A stretch of DNA of 46,442 bases from Gemmatimonadota bacterium (GCA_003221005.1 QHTZ01000082.1:1-46442); one strand, 5' to 3'. Counted from the stretch's first letter, positions 33,978 to 42,837 are shown. Notes: generated by a model not told the origin, from the sequence alone. Numbers and translations are program-made.

Positions 33978-35195
33978 ACGCTTTTCGCAGCTCCGGTGCC
34001 CGCCACGCCGCGAGCGCTACCGCGATCAGGCACCCCGCGCCGCCGACGCCGATCGCGAACGGCGCGCTCGTGTGCTCCGCGAGGAGGCCCGCTAGGAACG
34101 CCCCCAGCGGCGCCATGCCGACGAACACGAAGGCGTAGAACGCCATCACCCGCCCGCGCAGCTCGTCGGGGACGAGGGTCTGGAGCATGGTGTTGGCGAG
34201 CGCGGTGGTCACGATCATGGCGCAGCCGGCGAGCGCCAGCAGCAGCAGCGCCGTCGCGAAGCTGCGCGCCGCCGCAAACGCGACCAGCAGGGCCGCGAAC
34301 GCCGCGCCGCCGTTCAGGAGGGTCGAGCCCTTGCGCACACCGCGGCCGCGCAGGGCCAGAGCCAAGGCGCCGAGCATGGCGCCGATCCCCACCCCCGCCA
34401 TCAGGATTCCGTAGCCCCGGGCATCGGTGTGCAGCACGTCGCGCGCGACCACTGGCATCAGCACCAGGAACGGAAAGCCGAACACGCTGAACACCGCCAC
34501 CAGGACGACGAGCGCGAGCACGCGGGCATCGCTGCGGATGAAGCGCACGCCCACGCGGAAGCCCTCCCACGCCGTGGCGGCGGCGGGCCGCGGCGCGAAC
34601 GGCGCGAGCCGCATCGCCAGCAGGCTAGCGATGACGGCGATATAGCTCACGCCGTTCAGGAAGAAGCACATCCCTACCCCCGCCGCGCCGATCAGCACGC
34701 CCGCTACGGCGGGGCCGGCGATGCGCGCCGCGTTGAACATCGAAGAGTTGAGGGCAATGGCGTTCATCAGGTCGTCCTTGCCGACCAGCTCCACGATGAA
34801 TGCCTGGCGGCCGGGGATATCGAAGGCGTTCACCACGCCGAACCCCACGGCGAGCGCCATCACCTGCCACGTCGCGATCGATCTTGTCCACACGAGCAGC
34901 GCCAGCGCGAGCGCCTCCAGCATCTGCAGGAGCTGCGTCCACACAATGAGCCGGCGCTTGTCCACGCGATCTACCACGACACCGGCGTACAGGGCGAACA
35001 CGAGCACGCCGAGCGAGCGCAGCGCCTGGTTCAAGCCGACGGCGAATGGGAGTTGGTGATCTCAAGCACCAGCCAGCCGAGGGCGACCGACTGCATCCAC
35101 GTTCCAATGAGGGAAACGCCCTGACCGAAGAAGAACAGCCGGAAGTTGCGGTGGGCGAGCGCCCCGAGTCGCGATGCACCGGCGGCTTCCGTCAT
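33976..35195 (-). pseudogene. MFS exporter (EntS/MFS_3-like), broken by a -1 frameshift
   Basis: The gene is in two frames. ATG at 35195 starts the N-terminal part ([40 protein letters not shown]), which runs into a stop at about 35031. The rest ([34 protein letters not shown], then 9-10 membrane helices) is in the other frame down to 33976. Adding one base to the GGG at 35048-35050 joins them as [19 protein letters not shown], a perfect family match. Intact, it would be a protein of about 406 residues exporting siderophores or other small molecules. The break is in a short homopolymer, so it is either a recent mutation or a consensus error. Confidence 0.88.
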
Positions 35196-35239
35196 TGCGG
35201 GAAAGCTCGCCGCGCCCCGATATTGGGGGTAGGGCACCG

Positions 35240-36538
35240 ATGAAATACACGACATACAGCCGCTACCTCCCCGAGCTGGCCGACACGATCAATCTCCAGG
35301 GCCTGCTCGACCAGCTCGCCGACTTCCTGCTGCAATCGGGCTTCGCCGGAGGCGCGTACTCGCACCCCTTCTGGGGCGAGTTCGGGGAGGACGATGCCGA
35401 CCGCTCGCTCGATGCCCTGCGCCAGGCGATCCTCCAAGCGCTGATGGAGTCGGGCCAGCTCACGCCCGAGATGCTCAAGCTGCTGCGCGGCGAATCGAGC
35501 GGCGATGCCGAGCGCGATGCCGATCTCCAGCGCCAGCTCTCCGAGCTGCTGGACAAGATCGTCCAGCGCCTGATCGAGGACGGCTACCTGAACGTCTCCG
35601 AGGCGCCCAAGATGCCGGCCGGGCAACAGCCGCTGCTCGGCCCCGGGGGGATGGCGAAGGAGGCCGCCCAGCAGGTGCAGTTCAACCTCACCGAGAAGGG
35701 CATCGACTTCCTCGGCTACCGCACCCTGAAGCACCTGCTTGGCAGCATCGGGAAGTCGAGCTTCGGCGCGCACGAGACCGAGCACCTCGCGACCGGGATC
35801 GAGGCCGAAGCGGCGAGCAAGCCTTACGAATACGGCGACACGCTCAACCTCGACGTCAACGCGACCCTGACGCACGCCCTGGAGCGCGAGGGACTCGGGG
35901 TCCCCATCAATCTCGAGTACGAGGACCTGCAGGTGCACCAGGCCGAGTACCGCTCGTCGTCGGCCACGGTGCTGATGCTCGACTGCTCGCACTCGATGAT
36001 CCTGTACGGCGAGGACCGGTTCACGCCGGCGAAGAAGGTGGCGCTCGCGCTCACGCACCTGATCCGCACCCAGTTCCCGGGCGACACGCTGCGCGTGGTG
36101 CTGTTCCACGACACGGCCGAGGAAATCCCGCTCGCCCAGCTGGCGCGCGCCCAGGTCGGGCCGTACCACACCAACACCGCCGAAGGCCTCAAACTGTCGC
36201 GCCGCATGCTGATGTCGCAGCGCAAGGACATGCGCCAGATCATCATGATTACGGACGGCAAGCCGTCGGCGCTCACCCTCCCCGACGGCCGCATCTACGT
36301 GAACTCGATGGGGCTCGACCCGCAGATCCTCCAGGCCACCTATCGCGAAGTCGCCCTGTGCCGCCGCAACGGCATCCTGATCAACACGTTCATGCTGGCG
36401 CGGGACCGCAGCCTGGTGGAGTTCGTGAAGAAGGTGAGCGCGATCTGCCGCGGCAAGGCCTACTTCACGAACACGATGACGCTCGGCCAGTTCATCCTGA
36501 TGGACTTCATGCGCAGGAAGACGCGGCGGGTGAGCTAG
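35240..36538 (+). CDS. VWA (von Willebrand factor A) domain protein, MoxR partner
   Basis: A 432-residue protein. Residues 1-230 are helical and acidic without known motifs; the C-terminal half is a VWA domain with a complete metal-ion site: Asp248-x-Ser250-x-Ser252 in LDCSHSM, the Thr of HTNTAEGL and Asp of MITDGKPS. It should bind Mg and be remodelled by a MoxR ATPase, probably the one at 30790. ATG at 35240 leaves 44 bases to the divergent MFS gene. A palindrome follows the gene. Confidence 0.9.
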   Translation: MKYTTYSRYLPELADTINLQGLLDQLADFLLQSGFAGGAYSHPFWGEFGEDDADRSLDALRQAILQALMESGQLTPEMLKLLRGESSGDAERDADLQRQLSELLDKIVQRLIEDGYLNVSEAPKMPAGQQPLLGPGGMAKEAAQQVQFNLTEKGIDFLGYRTLKHLLGSIGKSSFGAHETEHLATGIEAEAASKPYEYGDTLNLDVNATLTHALEREGLGVPINLEYEDLQVHQAEYRSSSATVLMLDCSHSMILYGEDRFTPAKKVALALTHLIRTQFPGDTLRVVLFHDTAEEIPLAQLARAQVGPYHTNTAEGLKLSRRMLMSQRKDMRQIIMITDGKPSALTLPDGRIYVNSMGLDPQILQATYREVALCRRNGILINTFMLARDRSLVEFVKKVSAICRGKAYFTNTMTLGQFILMDFMRRKTRRVS

Positions 36539-36599
36539 CCCGCGCAACGCTCCCTCCCGGGCGTACGTATTCCCTCTCGATCCCGACCTCGCCCCCTGG

Positions 36600-36626
36600 C
36601 CCCCTCTCCGCGATGCGGAGAGGGGG
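36600..36626. repeat. Perfect REP-like palindrome
   Basis: CCCCCTCTCCGC, a 3-base loop GAT, and GCGGAGAGGGGG form a 12-bp hairpin in the 134-base gap between the VWA and Spy-like genes. No T run follows, so it is not a classic terminator. It differs from the heptamer arrays. Confidence 0.75.
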
Positions 36627-36672
36627 AACGAAGGTGCGGTCTGTCGCGGACCTTCACACGGAGGAAGCTCAG

Positions 36673-37098
36673 ATGCGCACAATGCTCTGCTCCCTGATCG
36701 CGGCCCTCGGCATCGCCGCCACAGCCCCCGCGCAGCAACCGGCCCCACCCGCCGGTCCCCCGGGGATGATGGGCGGGGACTCGGCTGAGTTCGAATGGCT
36801 CGGGCTCACGGCCGACCAGCGCGCCAAGATCAAGGCGATCCGCGACCAGCTGCAGCAGCAGAACGCCCCGCTCCGCGAGCAGGTGCGCCAGATCACGGGC
36901 GGCCGCTCCTTCCGCGACCTGTCGCCTGCCGCGCGCGATTCCTTGCTCCCCAAGCTCCAGCCAATCCGGGACCAGATGATGGAAAACGGCCGCAAGGCGC
37001 ACGAGCAGATCGAAGCACTGCTCACGCCGGAACAGCGGAAGAAGCTGGCGCAGCACATGCGCGAGCACGGGATGCGGGGCGGGCCGCCGCCAGACTGA
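36673..37098 (+). CDS. Spy/CpxP-like periplasmic protein
   Basis: A 141-residue protein with a signal peptide (RTMLCSLIAALGIAATAPAQ, cleavage after the AQ) and a helical body carrying two LTxxQ motifs, LTADQRAKIKAI and LTPEQRKKL, the mark of the Spy/CpxP/ZraP group of periplasmic chaperones or metal sensors. It is rich in Gln, Met and Arg. GGAGGA lies 7 bases before the ATG. Confidence 0.85.
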   Translation: MRTMLCSLIAALGIAATAPAQQPAPPAGPPGMMGGDSAEFEWLGLTADQRAKIKAIRDQLQQQNAPLREQVRQITGGRSFRDLSPAARDSLLPKLQPIRDQMMENGRKAHEQIEALLTPEQRKKLAQHMREHGMRGGPPPD

Positions 37099-37156
37099 CC
37101 GCATCGCGCCCCGCCAGCTCGTATCTCGGGGGTGACGGACTCGTTAAATTCCTGTA

Positions 37157-40100
37157 GTGAGCGAGTTCGTCTTCGGTACCCACAATGCGGCGTTCGTGCA
37201 GGTGATGTACGAGCAGTACCTGCGCGATCCGCAGTCGGTCGGGGAAGAGTGGCGTAACCTCTTTGACAACGGTCGGGTCGCCGACCTGCCGGTAATCCCG
37301 ACGAGCCGGGAAGAAGTGCTGCGGGACGAGGGACGAGGGACGAGGGACGGGTCGGTCGTCACCGAGCCCGGGACCACCCGTCCCCCGTCCCCCGTCCCAC
37401 CTCCCCAGGGCCTCACGCCGATAACCGGCCCCGCAGCTCGCCTCGCCCAAAACATGACGGACTCTCTGTCCGTCCCCACGGCGACGTCGTTCCGCGACAT
37501 CGCCGCAGACGTGCTCGACGCGCAGCGGCGGCTGCTGAACGGCGCCCTGGCTGCCCGCGGGCTCAAGATCTCCTACACGCACCTCATCGGCTACGCCCTC
37601 GTACAGGCGGCGCGCGGCTTCCCGGTGATGACCCACGCCTTCCAGGAAGTCGAGGGCAAGCCGCACCGCTTCGATCCGCAGGCGGTGCATCTCGGTCTCG
37701 CCGTGGACGTCGAGAAGAAGGACGGCAGCCGCGCGCTCGTCGTCCCCGTGATCAAGCACGCCGAAGGGATGGATTTCGCGCAATTCCGCGCGGCCTACGA
37801 GACCCTGGTCGAGAAGGCTCGCGCCAACAAGCTGCTCCCCGACGACTTCGCCGGCGCGACCATCACGCTCACCAACCCCGGCACCCTCGGCACTTTCGCG
37901 TCGGTGCCGCGCCTCATGAAGGGTCAGGGCTCGATCATCGCGACCGGTACGATCCGCCAGATCGGCCCCGCGAAGGTCATGACGCTCACGAGCACCTACG
38001 ACCACCGCATCATCCAGGGCGCGGAGTCGGGGATGTTCCTGCGCAGAGTCGAGGGGCTGCTGCAAGGGGAGGACGAGTTCTACGGCTCGATTCTGGAGAG
38101 CCTAGGGTTGCAGGGACGTGGGACGCGGGACGTGGGACGGGTGGCGACGGTAACAGCTCCACCGACCCCGTCCCCCGTCCCCCGTCCCTCGTCCCTCGAC
38201 GATCTCAAGCACGTAGCAGCAGCCATGGCGCTCGTGAAAGCGATCCGCCATTTCGGGCACATGGCGGCGCGGCTCGACCCGCTCGGCTCCGCGCCCCCCG
38301 GCGACCCGGCGCTCGATCCCGGTCCGCTCGGCCTGACGCCCGAAATCATGGCGCGGATCCCGGCGGAGATCCTGCGCATCTACGTGCCGGGGGTCACCCT
38401 CGCCGACGCGTATCCGGAGCTGTTGCGCACCTACTGCGGCACGATCTCTTACGAGGTCGAGCACATCGGCAGCCACCAGGAGCGCCTCTGGTTGCGCCAC
38501 GTGATCGAGTCGGGGGAGCACCGCACGCCGCTCACGCCGGACGAGCGGCGCGAGTTGCTTGCGCGGCTGACGGCGGTGGAAACGCTCGAGCGCTTCCTGC
38601 ACCGTACCTATCTCGGGCAGAAGCGTTTTTCGATCGAGGGACTCGACATCCTCGTGCCGATGCTCGACCTCACGATCGAGCTCGCGGGCGCGGGCGGCGC
38701 CCGTCGCGTCGTGCTCGGCATGGCGCACCGCGGGCGCCTCAACGTGCTCGCCCACGTGGTAGGGCTCCCCTACGAGACGATCTTCGCCGAGTTCGAGGGA
38801 GGTAGGCACGTGGAAGAGACCCTCACCCCCGAGGGCGGCACCGGCGACGTGAAGTACCACCACGGCGCGGACGGAGTGTACCAGACGGCCGATGGCAAGC
38901 CGGTCAACGTCACCCTGTCGCCGAACCCGAGCCATCTGGAGGCGGTGAATCCGGTGGTCGAGGGCCGGGCCCGCGCCAACCAGACGAACCGCCGCGGCAA
39001 GGAGGCGTTCTCCGATGCCTCAGTCGCCCTCCCCGTGCTGATCCACGGCGACGCCTCGTTCGCGGCACAGGGCGTCGTGGCGGAGACGTTCAACCTCGCG
39101 CGGCTCAAGGGCTACACTACGGGCGGTACGATCCATCTCATCGCGAACAATCAGCTCGGCTTCACGACCGACGCCAAGCAGGCGCGCTCGACCGACTACG
39201 CGAGCGATCTCGCGAAGGGGTTCGACGTTCCCATCATCCATGTGAACGCGGACGATCCCGAGGCGTGCCTCGCGGCGGTGCGCCTGGCGCTCCGGTACCG
39301 GGCGGAGTTCAAGGGCGACGTGGTGATCGACGTCGTGGGGTACCGCCGCTACGGCCACAACGAGGGGGACGAGCCGGCGTACACGCAGCCGCTCATGTAC
39401 GAGAGGATCAAGGAGACGCCGACCGTGCGGCAGCGCTACGCCGAGCAGCTCGTCGCCGCCGGCGTGGTGGACGCGGCGCAGGTCGAGGCAGAGCCCCAGC
39501 AGTTCTACCAGCGGCTGAGCGAGATCCAGCAGTCCCTCAAGGCCCATCTCTCCGAGGACACGAAGGGCGAAGAGCCGCAGCGCATCTCGGGTGTGCAGCA
39601 GCTGGTCTCGGAGCCGGACACGCGGACGGCGCCGCAGCTCCTCACCAGCCTGAACCAGCAGCTGCTCGCGGTGCCCGACGGATTCACCGTGAACCCCAAG
39701 CTCCAGAGGCAGCTCGAGCGCCGGCGTGAGGCATTGACGCAGGGCGAGATCGACTGGGCGCACGCCGAGGCGCTGGCGTTCGCGTCGCTGTTGCAGGAGG
39801 GGATCTCGATCCGCCTCACCGGACAGGACACCGAGCGCGGCACCTTCAGCCAGCGCCACCTCGTGCTGCACGACATCCGCACCGGTCAGGGCTACGCGCC
39901 GATGCAGAACCTCGCCGGCGCGCGCGCGCCGTTCGAGCTGTACAACAGTCCGCTGTCCGAGTTCGCATGCCTCGGCTTCGAGTACGGGTACGCGGTGGCG
40001 GCGCCCGACGCGCTAGTGTTGTGGGAGGCGCAGTACGGCGATTTCACCAACGAAGCCGAAGTGATCATCGACCAGTTCCTCATCGCCGGGCTCGCGAAAT

Positions 40101-40780
40101 GGGGCCAGACCTCGCGGCTGGTGCTGCTCCTGCCCCACGGGTACGAGGGCCAGGGACCCGAGCACTCGAGCGCCCGCATCGAGCGGTTCCTCGCCTTGGG
40201 CGCCGACGGGAACATCCGGATCGCCAACTGCTCCACGCCGGCGCAATACTTCCATCTGCTGCGCCGCCAGGCGCGCCACACCGAGATCCGGCCGCTCGTG
40301 CTGTTCACGCCCAAGAGCCTGCTGCGGCTGCCGCAGGCGGCGTCCAAGCTCGAGGAGCTGACGGCGGGCGCGTTCCATGCTGTGCTGGACGACGCCGCGG
40401 CGGCGGAGCGGCGTGACGCCGTGCGCCGCCTCGTGCTGTGCAGCGGCAAGGTGTACTACGATCTCCTGCTGGCGCCGGCGCGTGCCAGCGCGACCACCGT
40501 GGCGGTCGGCCGCGTCGAGCTGATGTATCCCTTCCCCGAGGCGGAGCTCGCCGAGCTGGTGCGGCGGTACCCCAACCTCACAGAGATCGTGTGGGTGCAG
40601 GAGGAGCCGCGCAACATGGGTCCGCAGAAGTTCATGTTGCCGCAGCTGCGCGAGCTCGTCCCCGCGAGCATCGAGCTACGCCACATCGCGCGGCCCGAGC
40701 GCTCGAGCCCGGCCGAGGGGTACCCCGCAGCGCACCAGGCCGAGCAGGCGCGGATCGTGGCGGAGGCGTTCGCGACCTGA
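37157..40780 (+). CDS. kgd: Multifunctional 2-oxoglutarate decarboxylase/dehydrogenase (Kgd/SucA type)
   Basis: A 1207-residue fusion of the mycobacterial Kgd kind. Residues 1-45 are the SucA N-terminal segment (FGTHNAAFVQVMYEQYL). About 85-315 is an E2 succinyltransferase catalytic domain without a lipoyl domain, with DHRIIQGAESG and His283. About 350-1207 is the thiamine-diphosphate E1 part (GTISYEVEHIGSHQERLWL, MAHRGRLNVLAHVVG, GHNEGDEPAYTQP, HGYEGQGPEHSSAR). It acts in the TCA cycle. Both interdomain linkers, residues about 55-82 and 319-348, are encoded by inverted heptamer arrays (peptides such as EGRGTRDG and TPSPVPRP). GTG at 37157; no clear ribosome-binding site. Confidence 0.95.
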   Translation: MSEFVFGTHNAAFVQVMYEQYLRDPQSVGEEWRNLFDNGRVADLPVIPTSREEVLRDEGRGTRDGSVVTEPGTTRPPSPVPPPQGLTPITGPAARLAQNMTDSLSVPTATSFRDIAADVLDAQRRLLNGALAARGLKISYTHLIGYALVQAARGFPVMTHAFQEVEGKPHRFDPQAVHLGLAVDVEKKDGSRALVVPVIKHAEGMDFAQFRAAYETLVEKARANKLLPDDFAGATITLTNPGTLGTFASVPRLMKGQGSIIATGTIRQIGPAKVMTLTSTYDHRIIQGAESGMFLRRVEGLLQGEDEFYGSILESLGLQGRGTRDVGRVATVTAPPTPSPVPRPSSLDDLKHVAAAMALVKAIRHFGHMAARLDPLGSAPPGDPALDPGPLGLTPEIMARIPAEILRIYVPGVTLADAYPELLRTYCGTISYEVEHIGSHQERLWLRHVIESGEHRTPLTPDERRELLARLTAVETLERFLHRTYLGQKRFSIEGLDILVPMLDLTIELAGAGGARRVVLGMAHRGRLNVLAHVVGLPYETIFAEFEGGRHVEETLTPEGGTGDVKYHHGADGVYQTADGKPVNVTLSPNPSHLEAVNPVVEGRARANQTNRRGKEAFSDASVALPVLIHGDASFAAQGVVAETFNLARLKGYTTGGTIHLIANNQLGFTTDAKQARSTDYASDLAKGFDVPIIHVNADDPEACLAAVRLALRYRAEFKGDVVIDVVGYRRYGHNEGDEPAYTQPLMYERIKETPTVRQRYAEQLVAAGVVDAAQVEAEPQQFYQRLSEIQQSLKAHLSEDTKGEEPQRISGVQQLVSEPDTRTAPQLLTSLNQQLLAVPDGFTVNPKLQRQLERRREALTQGEIDWAHAEALAFASLLQEGISIRLTGQDTERGTFSQRHLVLHDIRTGQGYAPMQNLAGARAPFELYNSPLSEFACLGFEYGYAVAAPDALVLWEAQYGDFTNEAEVIIDQFLIAGLAKWGQTSRLVLLLPHGYEGQGPEHSSARIERFLALGADGNIRIANCSTPAQYFHLLRRQARHTEIRPLVLFTPKSLLRLPQAASKLEELTAGAFHAVLDDAAAAERRDAVRRLVLCSGKVYYDLLLAPARASATTVAVGRVELMYPFPEAELAELVRRYPNLTEIVWVQEEPRNMGPQKFMLPQLRELVPASIELRHIARPERSSPAEGYPAAHQAEQARIVAEAFAT
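37323..37397 (+). repeat. Inverted pair of 7-bp tandem repeats in the first kgd linker
   Basis: Left arm: GGGACGA three times then GGGACGG (37323-37350). Right arm: CCCGTCC three times (37377-37397). It is read in frame and makes the linker between the N-terminal segment and the E2 domain. Confidence 0.93.
38113..38194 (+). repeat. Inverted pair of 7-bp tandem repeats in the second kgd linker
   Basis: Left arm: GGGACGT, GGGACGC, GGGACGT, GGGACGG (38113-38140). Right arm: CCCGTCC three times and CTCGTCC (38167-38194). It uses the same word as the first linker and lies between the E2 and E1 domains. Confidence 0.93.
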
Positions 40781-41343
40781 CGCCCTACGCCATCGCCCGG
40801 TTCGCCGTCTTCGCCGTCTTCTGCCTGTCGCTCGTCGTCGCGCTGGCGGGCTGGTTGGTGCGCACGCGGCGTGTCTCGCCGTTCAGCGCGCTCGGCCGCA
40901 CACTGCGCTCGCTGAGCGAGCCGTTCACTGGATCGATCGAGCGCCGCCTGACGCGGGCCGGGGGCAATCCCGTGCACGCGGGATGGTGGCTCGTGATCGG
41001 CGTCGCGGTGACAGGTGTGCTGCTCCTGTCGCTGCTCGAGTGGCTCACGCGCGTGGCGGCCGAGGTGTTCGGAGCGGCCGCGGGCGGCCCTCGTAGTCTG
41101 CTGCGCCTCGGCGTGGCGCTCGCGTACGACATCCTGGTCGTCGCCCTGCTGGTGCGGGTCATCGGCTCCTGGCTCGGGATGTTCCGCTACTCCCGCTGGA
41201 TGCGCCCGGCCTACGCCCTCACCGACTGGCTGGTGGGCCCGATCAGCCGCGTCCTACCCCAGATGGGAATGTTCGACTGGAGCCCGCTCGCGGCGTGGCT
41301 CGTCCTCTGGGTGCTGCGGCAATTGCTCTTCTCCGTGATCTGA
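40777..41343 (+). CDS. YggT-family membrane protein
   Basis: About 188 residues with four or more membrane segments. The second half is a clear YggT unit (DILVVALLVRVIGSWLG, LTDWLVGPISRVLPQMG, DWSPLAAWLVLWVLRQLL); the first half is a degenerate copy (LRSLSEPFTGSIERRL). YggT proteins are found near division and cell-shape genes, function uncertain. The start is unclear: no ATG, GTG or TTG lies near the beginning. CTG at 40777 overlaps the kgd stop (CTGA); the first usual codon, TTG at 40855, would remove the first membrane helix. Confidence 0.8.
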   Translation: MTPYAIARFAVFAVFCLSLVVALAGWLVRTRRVSPFSALGRTLRSLSEPFTGSIERRLTRAGGNPVHAGWWLVIGVAVTGVLLLSLLEWLTRVAAEVFGAAAGGPRSLLRLGVALAYDILVVALLVRVIGSWLGMFRYSRWMRPAYALTDWLVGPISRVLPQMGMFDWSPLAAWLVLWVLRQLLFSVI

Positions 41344-41345
41344 CG

Positions 41346-41615
41346 ATGGCGACGATCTCGCTCCACGTCGTCCCCCGCGCCCGCGCCACGGCAGTGGCGG
41401 GGAAGCACGGTGACGCGGTGCGAATCCGGATCGCGGCGCCACCGGTGAACGGCGCGGCGAACGCCGAGCTGGTGCGCTACCTGGCGGCGCGGCTGGGCGT
41501 CGCAACCGGCCGGATCACGATCGTGGCCGGAGCCGGCGGGCGCCGCAAGACCGTGGCGGTGGAAGGCATGGAACGGGAGCGCATCGAGCGAGCGCTGCTC
41601 GAGGACGCGCCGTGA
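41346..41615 (+). CDS. DUF167 (YggU) family protein
   Basis: An 89-residue protein with the family pattern: VVPRARATAVAG, IRIAAPPVNGAANAELVRYL and RITIVAGAGGRRKTVAV. DUF167 proteins commonly sit beside yggT, as here, with unknown function. ATG at 41346 is 2 bases after the YggT stop, and its stop overlaps the next start (GTGA at 41612-41615). Confidence 0.92.
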   Translation: MATISLHVVPRARATAVAGKHGDAVRIRIAAPPVNGAANAELVRYLAARLGVATGRITIVAGAGGRRKTVAVEGMERERIERALLEDAP

Positions 41616-41764
41616 GACTTCTCAAGACGCTCGTCAACCTCGTCGTCGCGACCCTCGTCGGTGCGCTCGGCGACAAGCTGTTCGGCGCATGGGGCATGGT
41701 GCTCGGCTTCATCGCGGGCGGCCTCGCCGCCTGGTGGGTGGCGCGGCGAATGTTCGACAGCTAG
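41612..41764 (+). CDS. Small glycine-rich membrane protein, 50 residues
   Basis: Starts GTG overlapping the DUF167 stop. The protein VRLLKTLVNLVVATLVGALG continues with a second hydrophobic segment, GMVLGFIAGGLAAWWVARR, giving two short membrane helices with glycine spacing and positively charged ends. No family is recognised. The translational coupling and clean membrane pattern support a real gene. Its TAG stop (41762-41764) touches the first repeat of the array that follows. Confidence 0.68.
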   Translation: MRLLKTLVNLVVATLVGALGDKLFGAWGMVLGFIAGGLAAWWVARRMFDS

Positions 41765-41832
41765 ACGTCAGACATCAGACGTCAGACGTCAGAGGCGGGC
41801 CTGCTGATGTCTGAAGTCTGATGTCTGACGTC
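41764..41832 (+). repeat. Inverted pair of 7-bp tandem repeats at the cydB end
   Basis: Left arm: GACGTCA, GACATCA, GACGTCA, GACGTCA (41764-41791). Right arm: TGATGTC, TGAAGTC, TGATGTC, TGACGTC (41805-41832), with a fifth degraded unit to 41839. The 29-base arms pair with two mismatches. It lies between convergent genes: the stop of the small membrane protein touches the left arm and the cydB stop (41782-41784) is inside it. Confidence 0.93.
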
Positions 41833-42837
41833 CGATGTTCTCTTGAACACTCGAAACAACAAATACAGCGACGGGAACAGCACGATCGCGCCGAGCACCA
41901 GTGCGCCGAGGGCGAGGCGCAGCGTGGCGTCGGGGGCGGCGACGTCGGCGATCGCGAGGTCGGGTGGGAGGATGTCGGGGTACTGGCTGAGCGGCCACCC
42001 CCAGAAGATCAGCGTCACCTGGCCCGCGGCGGCGATGCGGGCGATGCGATAGTGCCGCCGCGATAACGCGCCGAGCGCCGTGACCGCGGCGACGCCGGTG
42101 AGGAGATGCAGCGGCAGGGCCCAGGGCGCAAAGACCAGGTCATCCAGGAGGCTGGGAGCGCCGCCGCGCGCGAGGAGCAGCACTGCGACGGCCGCGAAGA
42201 ACAGCGCCACTCCGGCGCCGAGCGCCCGGCGGCGGAAGTCCTCCCGCAGCGGCTGGTCCTCCGTTTCGAGCGTCAGATAGACGGCCGCGAGAAACGCGAA
42301 CGCCACGAGCGCAAACACCCCGACCGAGAGCGCAAACGGCGCGAGCCACGGCGCGACGTAGATGGAGTAGAACCCGTCCCCCGTCCCTCGTCCCCCGTCC
42401 CCGATCGCGCCCGACGCGATCGCTCCTACGGCGGTCCCGAGCAGCAGCGGCGTGATGAGGCTCGCGCTCGCGAACAGTCGCCCCCACCGGCGCTGCACCG
42501 CGTCGCGCTGCCCGCCGTAGCTACGAAACGCGAACGCGGAACCGCGCAGCACGATCCCGATCAGCACCAGCGAGAACGGGATGTGCAGCCGGATACCGAG
42601 CTCGGCGAATGCCGCCGGAAAGCAGGTGAACAGCAGGACGATCGCGAGGATGAGCCAGACGTGGTTCGCCTCCCACACGGGACCGATCGCGTGCGCGACG
42701 AGCTCGCGTTGCTGTGTCTTACGCGGACCGCTCGCGAGCAGGTCCCAAACGCCGCCGCCGAAATCTGCGCCCGCGAGCAATACGTAGGCGTTTAGCGCTA
42801 CGACGATGATGCCGGCGAGCAGGTCGGCGAGCGTCAC
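41782..42837 (-). CDS. cydB: Cytochrome bd oxidase subunit II
   Basis: A 351-residue membrane protein with about eight helices. The N-terminus is characteristic: LADLLAGIIVVALNAYVLLAGADFGGGVWDLL contains the AGADFGGGVWDLL segment, then GPVWEANHVWLI. It partners CydA in quinol oxidation by oxygen. GTG start overlaps the cydA stop (42834-42837). Two repeat-derived parts are present: an internal loop GDGGRGTGDG from the array at 42373-42400, and a C-terminal tail of about 18 residues (TSDVRHQTSDISRPASDV) from the array at 41764-41832. Confidence 0.93.
   Translation of the reverse strand: MTLADLLAGIIVVALNAYVLLAGADFGGGVWDLLASGPRKTQQRELVAHAIGPVWEANHVWLILAIVLLFTCFPAAFAELGIRLHIPFSLVLIGIVLRGSAFAFRSYGGQRDAVQRRWGRLFASASLITPLLLGTAVGAIASGAIGDGGRGTGDGFYSIYVAPWLAPFALSVGVFALVAFAFLAAVYLTLETEDQPLREDFRRRALGAGVALFFAAVAVLLLARGGAPSLLDDLVFAPWALPLHLLTGVAAVTALGALSRRHYRIARIAAAGQVTLIFWGWPLSQYPDILPPDLAIADVAAPDATLRLALGALVLGAIVLFPSLYLLFRVFKRTSDVRHQTSDISRPASDV
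42373..42400 (-). repeat. Single-arm 7-bp tandem repeat inside cydB
   Basis: Four heptads CCCGTCC, CCCGTCC, CTCGTCC, CCCGTCC on the (+) strand, so the coding strand is G-rich GGGACGR, the same word as in kgd. No second arm is nearby. It encodes a Gly/Asp-rich loop between two membrane helices. Confidence 0.9.

Noticed and set aside
35192-36748. A 518-codon open frame on the (-) strand
   Set aside because: It is the mirror of the VWA gene, whose MIDAS residues and start context are clear.
23704-38194. CRISPR array
   Set aside because: Units are 7-10 bp without unique spacers, and arms are inverted; no cas genes are present.
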